Shown one piece after another: positions 33,388-46,790 of a DNA stretch of 64,000 nt. This DNA is from Chiayiivirga flava (GTDB lineage: Bacteria; Pseudomonadota; Gammaproteobacteria; Xanthomonadales; Xanthomonadaceae). Under the pieces are notes generated by a model, which saw only the letters and a list, made by a program, of their open reading frames with translations, did not search any database and was not told the origin of the DNA. Made by a program: the position numbers and the translations under genes. Within the stretch, counting starts at the first letter, position 1. Each line of letters opens with the position of its first letter. The DNA lies in the NCBI RefSeq assembly GCF_014202825.1, contig NZ_JACHHP010000001.1, positions 124,001 through 188,000 on the forward strand, read 5' to 3'.

Positions 33388-34482
33388 ATGTCCGTGCTTC
33401 CCGACCCCGCCACCCTTGCGCCGCAGACGCTCGAACGCGCCACCGCGCTCGCGGCGCCGTTCTACACCGCCCCCGAGGCGCTCGCGTTCGAGCAGGCCGA
33501 ACTGTTCTCGCGCAGCTGGCAGCTCGTCGCGCACGTATCGCAGGTCGCCGCCAGCGGCGATCACGTGGTGACCGACATCGCCGGCGTGCCGCTGCTCGTG
33601 GTGCGTGGCGACGACGGCGAACTGCGCGCCCTGCACAACGTCTGCCGCCATCGCGCCGGGCCGCTGGCCGAATGCGACGGCCGCGGTGCGCGCTCGTTGC
33701 GCTGCCGCTACCACGGCTGGACCTACGGCCTCGACGGACGCCTGCGCAGCGCCACCGAAATGGGCGGCGCGGCGGATTTCGATCCGGCCGTGGTGCGCTT
33801 GCCGTCGGTGCCGCTGGTGGTCTGGCGCGGCCTGGTGTTCGTGTCGCTCGACCCGGTCGAGGACTTCGCAACGCTGATCGCGCAGGTCGACGCGCGCCTC
33901 GGCGAGCGCGGATTCGAGCACTACGCGTTCGACCGCCGCGTGCCGTACGAGGCGCAGTGCAACTGGAAGGTGTACATCGACAACTACCTCGAGGGCTACC
34001 ACCTGCCGCACGTGCATCCCGGCCTCAACCGGCTGCTCGACTACCGCAGCTACGTGGTGGAAACCGGCGCGCGGCATTCGCTGCAGTACAGCCCGCTGGC
34101 GGACAGCGGCGGCATCTACACGGCCGGCGAGGCGCTCTACGTGTTTCTCTGGCCGAACACCATGCTCAATATCCTGCCCGGCCGCCTGCAGACCAATCGC
34201 GTGGTGCCGCTCGGCATCGACCGCTGCCGCATCGATTTCGACTACAGCTACGCCGGCGACGCGGGCGACGACATCCAGGCACGGACCCGCGATCGCGAGT
34301 TCAGCGACGAGGTCCAGCACGAGGACGGCGCGATCTGCGCCGCCGTGCAGCGCGGTCTCGCGTCCGGCGGCTACGTGCCCGGCCGGCTCAATCCGAAACG
34401 CGAAAACGCCGTGTTCCACTTCCACGAACTGTTGCGTTCGGTCTGGCGCGAGCGCGGCGCAGGCGTCCGCCTCACGCGCTGA
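33388..34482 (+). CDS. Rieske non-haem iron oxygenase alpha subunit, quaternary-ammonium type
   Basis: A 364-residue oxygenase. The Rieske [2Fe-2S] ligands are Cys86, His88, Cys106 and His109 (CRHRAGPL and CRYHGW). The mononuclear iron site is DNYLEGYHLPHVH, with His205 and His210. Glu202 stands where dioxygenases have the bridging Asp, as in carnitine oxygenase CntA. Related enzymes demethylate or oxidise choline, betaine or carnitine. No reductase gene is adjacent, so electrons must come from a separate partner. The substrate is unresolved. Confidence 0.82.
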   Translation: MSVLPDPATLAPQTLERATALAAPFYTAPEALAFEQAELFSRSWQLVAHVSQVAASGDHVVTDIAGVPLLVVRGDDGELRALHNVCRHRAGPLAECDGRGARSLRCRYHGWTYGLDGRLRSATEMGGAADFDPAVVRLPSVPLVVWRGLVFVSLDPVEDFATLIAQVDARLGERGFEHYAFDRRVPYEAQCNWKVYIDNYLEGYHLPHVHPGLNRLLDYRSYVVETGARHSLQYSPLADSGGIYTAGEALYVFLWPNTMLNILPGRLQTNRVVPLGIDRCRIDFDYSYAGDAGDDIQARTRDREFSDEVQHEDGAICAAVQRGLASGGYVPGRLNPKRENAVFHFHELLRSVWRERGAGVRLTR

Positions 34483-34672
34483 GGGCAACGGCACGACGGC
34501 GTCGATGCGGCCCGCTTCCCTGACCGGGCCGATGCGGACAGTGCAATCTGCCCGGCGCGCCGTCACGTCAATCGCAACAAATTGTCAGAAAACGCGTGCA
34601 CCCTCTTGCGTCAGTCGCTACCATCGCGCTAGGGGCGGCATCGTTTGTTTTCACGTTTTCGGGGATCGATCC

Positions 34673-36652
<1,980 letters not shown>

Positions 36653-36662
36653 GGACCCGAGA

Positions 36663-37982
36663 ATGAACAGCAAGGCATCCAGCGACACCTGCCGCCTCGA
36701 CGCGATGTGCGGTTCCATCAGCCGGCGCAACTTCCTGCGCGGCTCGGGCGCCGCCCTCGGCGCGGGCGCGGTCTCGATCGGCTTCGCGCCGCAGCTGGCG
36801 GCGCAGTCGGCCACCTCGGCCAGGACCCTGGTCTACATCTTCCTGCGCGGCGCGATGGACGGGCTGAGCTGCGTGGTGCCGATCGGTTCCGGCGCCGATG
36901 CGCAGATCTACCGCACCAAGCGCAACAGCACGCGCATGGATGCGAGCGACGGCAACGCCGCCCGCCGCCCGATCGCGCTGCCGGGCGGACTCTTCGGCCT
37001 GCACCCGGCGATGACCGGCTTCAAGGAATTGTGGGACATGGACCGGCTCGCGATCGTGCATGGCTGCGGCCATCTGTCGCCCGCCACGCAGACACGCAGC
37101 CATTTCGACGCGCAGGAACAGATCGAACTCGGCACGCCCGGCGTGCAGTCCAGCATCACCGGCTGGCTCGCGCGGCACATGGCCACCACGCCCGACCTCG
37201 TCGACAGCGCCATCTTCAACGCCATCGCCGCCGGCGGTTCGCCGCCGCAGAGCCTGCAGGGCTGGAGCGACGCGGTGACGCTGAGCACCACCGGCAGCTT
37301 CCATCCGGACACGAGCGATACCACCTTCGCCCGCACCCACCTCGAAGCGCTGCGTTCGATGTACACCGGCGGCAGCGATCTCGACGTCGCCGCCACCGCG
37401 GCCGTCGGCGCGGTCGACCTGGTCAGCGGCATCGATTTCAACGCCTACGTGCCGGGCGGCGGCGTGACCTACCCGGACACCGGCATCGGCCGCAGCCTGC
37501 GCCTCATCGCCACCCTCATGCGGCGCAACATCGGCCTGAGCGTGGCCACGCTCGACGTCGGCGGCTGGGACACCCACAACAACCAGGGCGTGTTCGAGTT
37601 CGGCGGCTACTACAACAATGTGCGCGACCTGAGCAACGCGGTGACGGCGTTCTACAAGGATCTTGCCGGCAGCAACTTCGCCAATCGCGTGGGCATCGTG
37701 ATCCAGAGCGAATTCGGTCGCCAGGTGACGGAAAACGAGTCGCAGGGCACGGACCACGGTCTGGGCAATCCGATGTTCGTCATCGGCGGCGGCGTCAACG
37801 GCGGCATGTACGGCGAGTTCCCCGGCCTGGCGTCGCTCGTCGGCGACGCGGTGCGGCCGACGACGGACTTCCGCCAGGTCCTCGCGACCGTTGTCGACAG
37901 ACTGATGGGCAACGATGCTGCCGAGGCCATCTTCGACGACCCCGAGGCGCCCTTCACCTACAGTCCGATGGCGTTCGCCTGA
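36663..37982 (+). CDS. DUF1501 domain protein, Tat-exported
   Basis: A 439-residue protein with a twin-arginine signal (SRRNFLRGSGAALGAGAVS, about residues 20-38). The DUF1501 (sulfatase/alkaline phosphatase-like) fold has LVYIFLRGAMDGLS, HDAQ-like SHFDAQEQIELG, GWDTHNN and the metal-type DHGLGNPMFVIGG. The fold and histidines suggest a hydrolase, but no substrate is known. It is co-transcribed with the DUF1800 gene; the two may form a secreted complex. A GAGGACCCGAGA element precedes the ATG. Confidence 0.87.
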   Translation: MNSKASSDTCRLDAMCGSISRRNFLRGSGAALGAGAVSIGFAPQLAAQSATSARTLVYIFLRGAMDGLSCVVPIGSGADAQIYRTKRNSTRMDASDGNAARRPIALPGGLFGLHPAMTGFKELWDMDRLAIVHGCGHLSPATQTRSHFDAQEQIELGTPGVQSSITGWLARHMATTPDLVDSAIFNAIAAGGSPPQSLQGWSDAVTLSTTGSFHPDTSDTTFARTHLEALRSMYTGGSDLDVAATAAVGAVDLVSGIDFNAYVPGGGVTYPDTGIGRSLRLIATLMRRNIGLSVATLDVGGWDTHNNQGVFEFGGYYNNVRDLSNAVTAFYKDLAGSNFANRVGIVIQSEFGRQVTENESQGTDHGLGNPMFVIGGGVNGGMYGEFPGLASLVGDAVRPTTDFRQVLATVVDRLMGNDAAEAIFDDPEAPFTYSPMAFA

Positions 37983-38000
37983 GATCGCGCGGCGGCGGGG

Positions 38001-38402
38001 TCACTCGATGCCGTGCCGCAGCCAGCGCACGGCATCGTGTTCGTGGGCGAACACGCGACCGGTGATGTGGCGCTCGCGCGCGAGGATCTCCCCGTGTTCC
38101 ATCGCCTTCATGTGCGCTTCCACGAGGTCGACGAACGCCACCCGGATGTCGCGAAATCCAAGCGCGATGATCGCGTCGATGAGCTTGGGCAGGTCGACGT
38201 CGTCGCCCTGCTGCGCGATGTTTTCCACCACCAGCACGCGGGTCGCCTGGCGGCGAGCGCACTCCTGCGCCACGAGCATCCAGTAGGCGAGCGAGATCTC
38301 GTACGTGTCGTGTTCGCCGTCGACCTGCGCGCGCAGGTGATCGCCGTGCCAGGAAAAGCGCAGGACGAAGCCGTCGCCCTGCACCGTCCGTTCGAGCGGC
38401 AT
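38001..38402 (-). CDS. small cytosolic protein of unknown function
   Basis: A 133-residue soluble protein with alternating short strands and helices (for example TRVLVVENIAQQGDDVDLPKL split by a helix, DIRVAFVDLVEAHMKAMEHGE). The pattern is compatible with a STAS/SpoIIAA-like fold, but I do not recognise the family securely. Its ATG overlaps the fumarase stop codon as TGATG, so it is translated with fumarase and may be a modulator or partner. This is inference from position only. Confidence 0.6.
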   Translation of the reverse strand: MPLERTVQGDGFVLRFSWHGDHLRAQVDGEHDTYEISLAYWMLVAQECARRQATRVLVVENIAQQGDDVDLPKLIDAIIALGFRDIRVAFVDLVEAHMKAMEHGEILARERHITGRVFAHEHDAVRWLRHGIE

Positions 38403-39916
38403 CAGGCGATCACCACGGGAATCTTGCCGATGCGCGACTGCCAGAGCTTCGGGCCGGTCTGGTGCACCGATTCGCCGCTGGAATCCACCGCGACGGTAAC
38501 CGGCATGTCCTGCACTTCGAACTCGTAGATCGCCTCCATGCCGAGGTCGGCAAAGCCGACCACCTTCGCGGCCTTGATCGCCTTCGACACGAGATACGCG
38601 GCGCCGCCGACGGCCATCAGGTAGACGGAGCGGTGCTTGCGGATCGCCTCGATCGCGGCCGGGCCGCGCTCGGCCTTGCCGACCATGCCGAGCAGGCCGG
38701 TCTGCGCCAGCACCTGTTCGGTGAACTTGTCCATGCGTGTGGCCGTGGTCGGGCCGGCGGGGCCGACGACTTCGTCGCGCACCGGATCGACCGGGCCGAC
38801 GTAGTAAATGAAGCGGCCGCGGAAATCGACTGGCAGCGCGTCGCCACGATTCAACATCTCGACCATACGCTTGTGCGCGGCGTCGCGGCCGGTGAGCAGC
38901 TTGCCGTTCAACAGCAGCACTTCGCCGGGCTTGAAGCCTGCGACCTGCTCGGGCGTGATCGTGTCCAGATCGACGCGGCGGCCTTTCGAGCTGTCGTAGG
39001 TGAGCTTGGGCCAGTCGTCCAGCGACGGCGGATCGAGCATCACCGGGCCGGAGCCGTCGAGCGTGAAATGCGCGTGGCGCGTGGCGGCACAGTTCGGGAT
39101 CATCGCCACGGGCAGGTTCGCCGCGTGCGTCGGATAGTCCTTCACCTTGATGTCGAGCACCGTGGTGAGGCCGCCCAGGCCCTGCGCGCCGATGCCGAGC
39201 GCGTTCACCTTCTCGTACAGTTCCAGCCGCAATTCTTCCGCGCGATTCGACGGCCCGCGCGCGATCAGATCGGTGATGTCGATCGGCTCCATCAGCGATT
39301 CCTTCGCGAGCAGCATCGCCTTTTCCGCGGTACCGCCGATGCCGATGCCGAGCATGCCCGGCGGGCACCAGCCCGCGCCCATCGTCGGCACGGTTTTGAG
39401 CACCCAGTCGACGATGGAATCGGACGGATTGAGCATCGCGAACTTCGACTTCGCCTCCGAGCCGCCGCCCTTGGCCGCGACGATCACGTCCACCGTGTTG
39501 CCCGGCACCACCTTCATGTTGACGACGGCCGGCGTGTTGTCCTTGGTGTTGCTGCGCTTGCCCGCCGGATCGGCCAGCACCGAGGCGCGCAGCTTGTTGT
39601 CCGGGTGGTTGTAGGCGCGGCGCACGCCCTCGTTGCACATGGCCTCGACGCCCATCGTGGCGTCCCAGCGCACGTCCATGCCGATCTCGAGGAACACGGT
39701 GACGATGCCCGTGTCCTGGCAGATCGGACGATGGCCTTCGGCGCACATGCGGGAGTTGATCAGGATCTGCGCGATGGCGTCCTTCGCGGCCGGGGACTCC
39801 TCGCGCTCGTACGCGGCACTGAGGTTCCGGATGTAGTCGACCGGGTGGTAATAGCTGATGTACTGCAGCGCGTCGGCGACGCTCTGGATGAAATCGTCCT
39901 GGCGGATCGTGGTCAC
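38402..39916 (-). CDS. fumarate hydratase, class I
   Basis: A 504-residue iron-sulfur fumarase. The N-terminal alpha part has RPICQDTGIVTVF, NTKDNTPAVV and the second cysteine in GAGWCPPGMLGIGIGG. A third cysteine is in MIPNCAATRH. The C-terminal beta part has GKLLTGRDAAHKR, VGPAGPTTATRMDKF and GGAAYLVSKAIK. It hydrates fumarate to malate in the citric acid cycle. A GTG giving the family start (MTTIRQDDFIQSV) is preferred over an upstream GTG at 39943, which lies at the predicted transcription start. It is coupled to the small downstream gene. Confidence 0.93.
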   Translation of the reverse strand: MTTIRQDDFIQSVADALQYISYYHPVDYIRNLSAAYEREESPAAKDAIAQILINSRMCAEGHRPICQDTGIVTVFLEIGMDVRWDATMGVEAMCNEGVRRAYNHPDNKLRASVLADPAGKRSNTKDNTPAVVNMKVVPGNTVDVIVAAKGGGSEAKSKFAMLNPSDSIVDWVLKTVPTMGAGWCPPGMLGIGIGGTAEKAMLLAKESLMEPIDITDLIARGPSNRAEELRLELYEKVNALGIGAQGLGGLTTVLDIKVKDYPTHAANLPVAMIPNCAATRHAHFTLDGSGPVMLDPPSLDDWPKLTYDSSKGRRVDLDTITPEQVAGFKPGEVLLLNGKLLTGRDAAHKRMVEMLNRGDALPVDFRGRFIYYVGPVDPVRDEVVGPAGPTTATRMDKFTEQVLAQTGLLGMVGKAERGPAAIEAIRKHRSVYLMAVGGAAYLVSKAIKAAKVVGFADLGMEAIYEFEVQDMPVTVAVDSSGESVHQTGPKLWQSRIGKIPVVIA

Positions 39917-39946
39917 GTGCGGCCGGCGGGTGGCGGAAAACACGAA

Positions 39947-39955
39947 ATTGTAACA
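39947..39955 (-). promoter_or_regulatory. extended -10 promoter for the fumarase gene
   Basis: TGTTACAAT on the minus strand combines a TGn extension with TACAAT (5 of 6 to consensus). No good -35 is seen 17 bp upstream. Transcription would start near 39940, leaving about 24 nt before the chosen GTG. Confidence 0.5.
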
Positions 39956-40121
39956 AGTGCGGACCGAGCGGATGTTCGAAAACGGAGTCCCGTGCGTTCG
40001 CGCATGCGCCCTGACACGTGGACGCGCCGTATGTCGTCAGCCAGTTCGGACCGCCACACCCTCTTTTCAATTCCGCGGCCGTGCCGCACGATGGCGGCTC
40101 GCGCCCCGGGGGACCTCAGAC

Positions 40122-40586
40122 ATGACCGATTCGAGCAGACTGCGAGACATGGGCAAGGCGTTGAGCGAGCTCTTCACGTTCGGCAAGCTCGACCACGAGC
40201 GCGAACTGCCGGTGGAGGTGACCTTCGCCCTCATCGGCTATCTGGCCAAGGCCGACAGCATCATCACCAGCCACGAGGCCGAGTTCGTCAACGCGCTGAT
40301 GGACGAACTCGACCTGCCCACCCAGGGTCGCGCACTCGCCAACGCCTCGTTCGAGCGCGGCAGGTTGCGGCAGATCGACATCAAGGTCGAAGGCCGGCGG
40401 TTCGTGGCGGCGTACGGCGCGGGCTCGCGCCAGGTGCACGAGCTGTTCGACACCCTGCTCGGGCTGTCCGCGGCCGACGGTCGCGTATTTCCGCGCGAGC
40501 GCCAGGCGCTGTCCGAACTCGCCGCAGCGCTGGGCCTGAACGAGGCCGACATCGATCGCCGCCTGGAAACCATCCGCGGCATCTGA
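40122..40586 (+). CDS. TerB-like (tellurite resistance/DjlA N-terminal type) protein
   Basis: A 154-residue all-helical cytosolic protein. EVTFALIGYLAKADSIITSHEAEFV and LFDTLLGLSAADGRVFPRERQAL, each taken over a helix pair, show the paired acidic ADG-type loops of TerB domains. No J domain follows. TerB domains sense or bind metal at membrane-linked stress complexes; the specific role is unknown. It stands alone, with the REPIN-containing spacer behind it. Confidence 0.75.
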   Translation: MTDSSRLRDMGKALSELFTFGKLDHERELPVEVTFALIGYLAKADSIITSHEAEFVNALMDELDLPTQGRALANASFERGRLRQIDIKVEGRRFVAAYGAGSRQVHELFDTLLGLSAADGRVFPRERQALSELAAALGLNEADIDRRLETIRGI

Positions 40587-40664
40587 TCGGGCGCGCCACA
40601 CACGCCATGTGGCCGATTGAGGCGTCGTTCTCCCGTCCGGAGGCAGCCAGTCCCATCGTGAGAT

Positions 40665-40863
40665 CCTTCTCCCACTGGGAGAAGGGTGAGGCGGCTACCG
40701 CCGGCCGAACGCAGCCGGAGGGACGCACACCGCGGTTAGTGCGAACCAGACACTTGAATTCCATCTTCAGCGGTTGATTTCTCTCGTCTCCGACGTTGCG
40801 CAGCGCGGTACCTAGCGCCTTTCCCTCATCCGCCTGCCGGCACCTTCTCCCGACGGGAGAAGG
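40665..40863. repeat. REPIN-like inverted repeat pair, locus B
   Basis: The left element (40665-40694) has the core CCTTCTCCCACTGGGAGAAGG and a truncated tail GTGAGGCGG. The right element (40822-40863) is inverted and nearly full length (core CCTTCTCCCGACGGGAGAAGG). They occupy most of the 344-bp spacer between the TerB-like and ABC genes. The remaining spacer shows no gene or clear promoter. Confidence 0.75.
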
Positions 40864-40930
40864 AGAGGCCTGTCGACGCCGTGGCAACTTGCATGCACCA
40901 CCACACGCCGGCCTCCGCTAAGCTCCATCG

Positions 40931-42799
<1,869 letters not shown>

Positions 42800-42836
42800 G
42801 GCGGTCGGGCACGCGGCCGCCCCCGGATGGAGCCGG

Positions 42837-43319
42837 TCAGTCGACCAGCGCGGCGATGTCCTTCTCGATCTTCGCCGGCGTCTCGGTCGGCGCGTAACGC
42901 TTCACCACCGCGCCGTTGCGGTCGATCAGGAACTTGGTGAAGTTCCACTTGATGGCCTCGGTGCCGAGGAAGCCGGCCTTCTCGCCCTTGAGCCACTGGT
43001 ACAACGGATGCGCGTGCGGGCCGTTGACGTCGATCTTGGAGAACAGCGGAAAGCTCACGTCGTAGTTGAGCGTGCAGAAGTTCTTGATCTCGGCCTCGTC
43101 GCCGGGTTCCTGGTGGCCGAATTGGTCGCAGGGGAAGCCGAGCACGTCGAACCCCTTGTCGCGGAACTTGTGCTGCAGCTCCTCCAGGCCCTTGTACTGC
43201 GGCGTGAATCCGCACTTGGAGGCGGTGTTCACCACCAGCAGCACGCGGCCGCGGTAGTCGGCGAGCGACACTTCCCTGCCGTCGATGTCCTTCGCGCTGA
43301 AGTCGTTGATGGTGCCCAT
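42837..43319 (-). CDS. glutathione peroxidase (cysteine type)
   Basis: A 160-residue thioredoxin-fold peroxidase. The catalytic tetrad is visible as Cys36 ([12 protein letters not shown]), Gln66 (GFPCDQFG) and Trp125-Asn126 (IKWNFTKFL). Cysteine replaces the selenocysteine of animal enzymes. It reduces hydrogen peroxide and organic hydroperoxides with glutathione or thioredoxin. The ATG ([11 protein letters not shown]) is the family start. It is divergent from adhC across about 98 bp, so shared stress control is possible. Confidence 0.92.
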   Translation of the reverse strand: MGTINDFSAKDIDGREVSLADYRGRVLLVVNTASKCGFTPQYKGLEELQHKFRDKGFDVLGFPCDQFGHQEPGDEAEIKNFCTLNYDVSFPLFSKIDVNGPHAHPLYQWLKGEKAGFLGTEAIKWNFTKFLIDRNGAVVKRYAPTETPAKIEKDIAALVD

Positions 43320-43417
43320 GCACGTTCCCGAGGTTGGATGCCCAGGCCCAGCATAGTGCAATCGCGGCTGCGCTAGACTTTGCGACTGCATCAGCTCATG
43401 ACCCGAAGGAATCCGCG

Positions 43418-44526
<1,109 letters not shown>

Positions 44527-44527
<1 letters not shown>

Positions 44528-45384
44528 TGGCGATCGAAACGCTCTCCGAGCACGCCTGCTTCGGCGGCGTGCAGGGCTACTACCGGCACGCGTCGGATGC
44601 CACGCGCGGCGCAATGAAATTCTCCGTGTTCCGGCCGCCGCAGGCGCGCGGCGGCGCGGTGCCGGTGCTGTTCTGCCTCGCCGGACTCACGTGCAACGAG
44701 GAAACCTTCGCGATCAAGGCCGGTGCGCAGCGCGTGGCGGCGGACCTGGGCCTGATGCTGGTGGCGCCGGACACCAGTCCGCGCGACACCGGCATGGACG
44801 GCGCCACCGGCGACTGGGAGTTCGGCGAAGGCGCGGGCTTCTACCTCGATGCGACGCAGGCGCCGTGGTCGCAGCGGTTCCGCATGCGCAGCTACGTGGC
44901 CGAGGAACTGCCGCAGGTCGTCGCGGATGCGTTCGCGGCCGATGTCGACCGTGCCGGCATCGTCGGCCACTCGATGGGCGGCCACGGTGCGCTGACGCTC
45001 GCGCTGACGTCTCCCGAGCGTTTCCGGTCCGTGTCCGCGTTCGCGCCCATCGTCGCTCCAACGCAGGTGCCGTGGGGCCACAAGGCGTTCTCCCGCTACC
45101 TCGGCGAGGATCGCAACGGGTGGGAAACGTACGACGCCTGCGCCTTGCTGCGCGCCGGCAAACGTTTCGCGTCCGAGCCGCTCGTGGACCAGGGCCTCGC
45201 GGACACATTCCTTGCGTCGCAACTGCAGCCCGAACGACTCGAGGCCGCCTGCGCAGCCGCCGGTCAGCCGCTGACATTGCGTCGCCACGCGGGCTACGAC
45301 CACGGCTATTTCTTCATCGCGAGTTTCGTCGAGGCGCACCTGCGGCATCACGCGCGCATTCTCCTCGGCCCGCAGCGGGCCTGA
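44527..45384 (+). CDS. fghA: S-formylglutathione hydrolase
   Basis: A 285-residue esterase-D-type alpha/beta hydrolase. PVLFCLAGLTCNEETF and APDTSPRDTG are diagnostic for the family. The nucleophile is in VGHSMGGHGAL, and the histidine in HAGYDHGYFFI. It hydrolyses S-formylglutathione to formate and glutathione, after AdhC. Overlapping start and stop codons make the pair one translational unit. It is convergent with the following gene over a 7-bp gap. Confidence 0.95.
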
Positions 45385-45391
45385 CGCGCGG

Positions 45392-46087
45392 CTACTGCCA
45401 GAAGCGCATGCGCTGGAACCAGTCGCGCTTGCGCTTTTTCGCGCCGTCCGGCGCCGCTGCCACCTTCACCAGGTCCGGCATCGGCAGGAAGCTGCGCCCG
45501 ACCTGGAACACCGCCCAGCAGCCGCCCGCGAACGCGCCCGTCTGCAGCAGGCCGTATTCGCCCGCGAACCGGAACGGCCAGATGATCGCCGTGACGAAAT
45601 GCGTGAACGAGTCGACGCTGAAACCGATGAAGTGCTCGATCAGTGAGCCCTGCACGAAGTCCCAGCCGGCGAACAGCCCGTTCTGCAGGTCGATCATGTC
45701 CGCCACCTCGGCGTGCGCGAACACGCCCAGCGCCACCATGCCGTAATAGCCGCTGCCGGTCTTGTCGCGCACCCAGCGATCGAGCACGCGGTCCACGCGC
45801 TGCGAGATCCAGTGCGCCGGCAGGCTGCCGGCAACGATGATGCCGGCGTACACCAGCAGGAACATGCCGAAGATGCCCGGCAGCCAGCGTGCGCCCATCA
45901 CCATCGCCGCCACGCAGAGCAAGAGGCCGATGGCCGCCACCACGGCGACGACGAGCCGCTGCTCCTGGCTCAGTGCGAGTCCCGGAGTCGCGGCGGCGCC
46001 CTCGAATGTGGGCGTGCTCGGCGGGATCGGTCGGTCCTTCGGCGGCGGTGGCGGCAGGACCGGCGGTGGCGGGGGCGAATCGTTCAC
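45392..46087 (-). CDS. conserved integral membrane protein of unknown function
   Basis: A 231-residue protein. It starts with a proline-rich cytosolic tail (PPPPPVLPPPPPKD), followed by two close membrane helices (about 45-64 and 70-90). There is a further amphipathic or membrane stretch and a basic C-terminal tail. I do not recognise a family. The Pro-rich start could bind SH3-like or WW-like partners, but this is speculation. It lies 146 bp after the cold-shock gene in the same direction, with a terminator between them, so it probably has its own promoter. Confidence 0.6.
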   Translation of the reverse strand: MNDSPPPPPVLPPPPPKDRPIPPSTPTFEGAAATPGLALSQEQRLVVAVVAAIGLLLCVAAMVMGARWLPGIFGMFLLVYAGIIVAGSLPAHWISQRVDRVLDRWVRDKTGSGYYGMVALGVFAHAEVADMIDLQNGLFAGWDFVQGSLIEHFIGFSVDSFTHFVTAIIWPFRFAGEYGLLQTGAFAGGCWAVFQVGRSFLPMPDLVKVAAAPDGAKKRKRDWFQRMRFWQ

Positions 46088-46170
46088 GGCGGAAGTCTCG
46101 ACGTGCGGGACGCGTGCGTCAACGACCGCGGGTGCGGATCGGGAGGCCGCAGCGCGTATTCCCGCCGCGC

Positions 46171-46207
46171 AAACGAAAACGCCGACCGGACTTGCATCCG
46201 GTCGGCG
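46171..46207 (-). terminator. intrinsic terminator of the cold-shock gene
   Basis: An 11-bp stem (46180-46190 with 46197-46207, core GCCGACCGGA) has a 6-nt loop. On the minus strand it is followed by GTTTTCGTTT. It lies just after the cold-shock stop codon and matches the layout of the terminator at 50 kb. Confidence 0.8.
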
Positions 46208-46233
46208 CCTGTCTTACTCGATGATGCTGGATC

Positions 46234-46443
46234 TTAGAGCGGCTGGACCTGGTCGGCCTGGTAGCCCTTCGGACCCTGCGTCACGACGAAGGTGACCTTC
46301 TGGCCTTCCTTCAGCGACTTGAAGCCGGTGCCCTGGATCGCACGAAAATGCACGAAGAGATCTTCGCCACCGTCGCGGCTGATGAAGCCGAAACCCTTTG
46401 CATCGTTGAACCACTTGACGGTTCCGGTCTGACGATCAGACAT
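46234..46443 (-). CDS. cold-shock protein, CspA family
   Basis: A 69-residue OB-fold protein with RNP1 KGFGFI (residues 16-21) and RNP2 DLFVHF (28-33). It binds single-stranded RNA and DNA as a chaperone. A CAGGAG element precedes the ATG. A 150-nt leader, typical of cold-regulated csp mRNAs, lies between the start codon and a likely promoter. The terminator follows immediately. Induction by cold or growth phase is inferred from the leader. Confidence 0.93.
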   Translation of the reverse strand: MSDRQTGTVKWFNDAKGFGFISRDGGEDLFVHFRAIQGTGFKSLKEGQKVTFVVTQGPKGYQADQVQPL

Positions 46444-46609
46444 GGTGTAACTCCTGAAACTTGGTGAACTGGATAAGTAATCGCGCCAGCACAAGCCGGC
46501 GAGACTGAGGTTGCAGGAGTACGCGACGCGAGGCGATGGAGCGCGGATCTTCGATCCTGCCCGGGCCACGATGCATTGTGACCCATGCAAACACAGTGGG
46601 CGCTTTATA
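46444..46609 (-). promoter_or_regulatory. long 5' leader and promoter of the cold-shock gene
   Basis: A -10-like TATAAA (46609-46604, minus strand) sits in the AT-rich end of the spacer. Only a weak -35 (TGGCAA) lies 17 bp upstream. The implied leader is about 150 nt, as in temperature-responsive csp mRNAs. The rest of the 347-bp spacer, up to 46790, contains the upstream region of the M3 peptidase gene, where I see no clear promoter. Confidence 0.5.
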
Positions 46610-46790
46610 CACCCATTGATTCAGAATTGCCATTATTCACAATCCGGCCCGGACCGGCGCCGGACGGGCGGTGGCGCGAACCGGCCAGGCGGAGCACCCT
46701 GCCGCCCATGCCTTTCGTCACGGGGCCGCCGCCCGCCGTTGCGCTAGGCTCGGCGATTGCCCGTGTGCAACCGCCCGAGAGGATCTGCCG

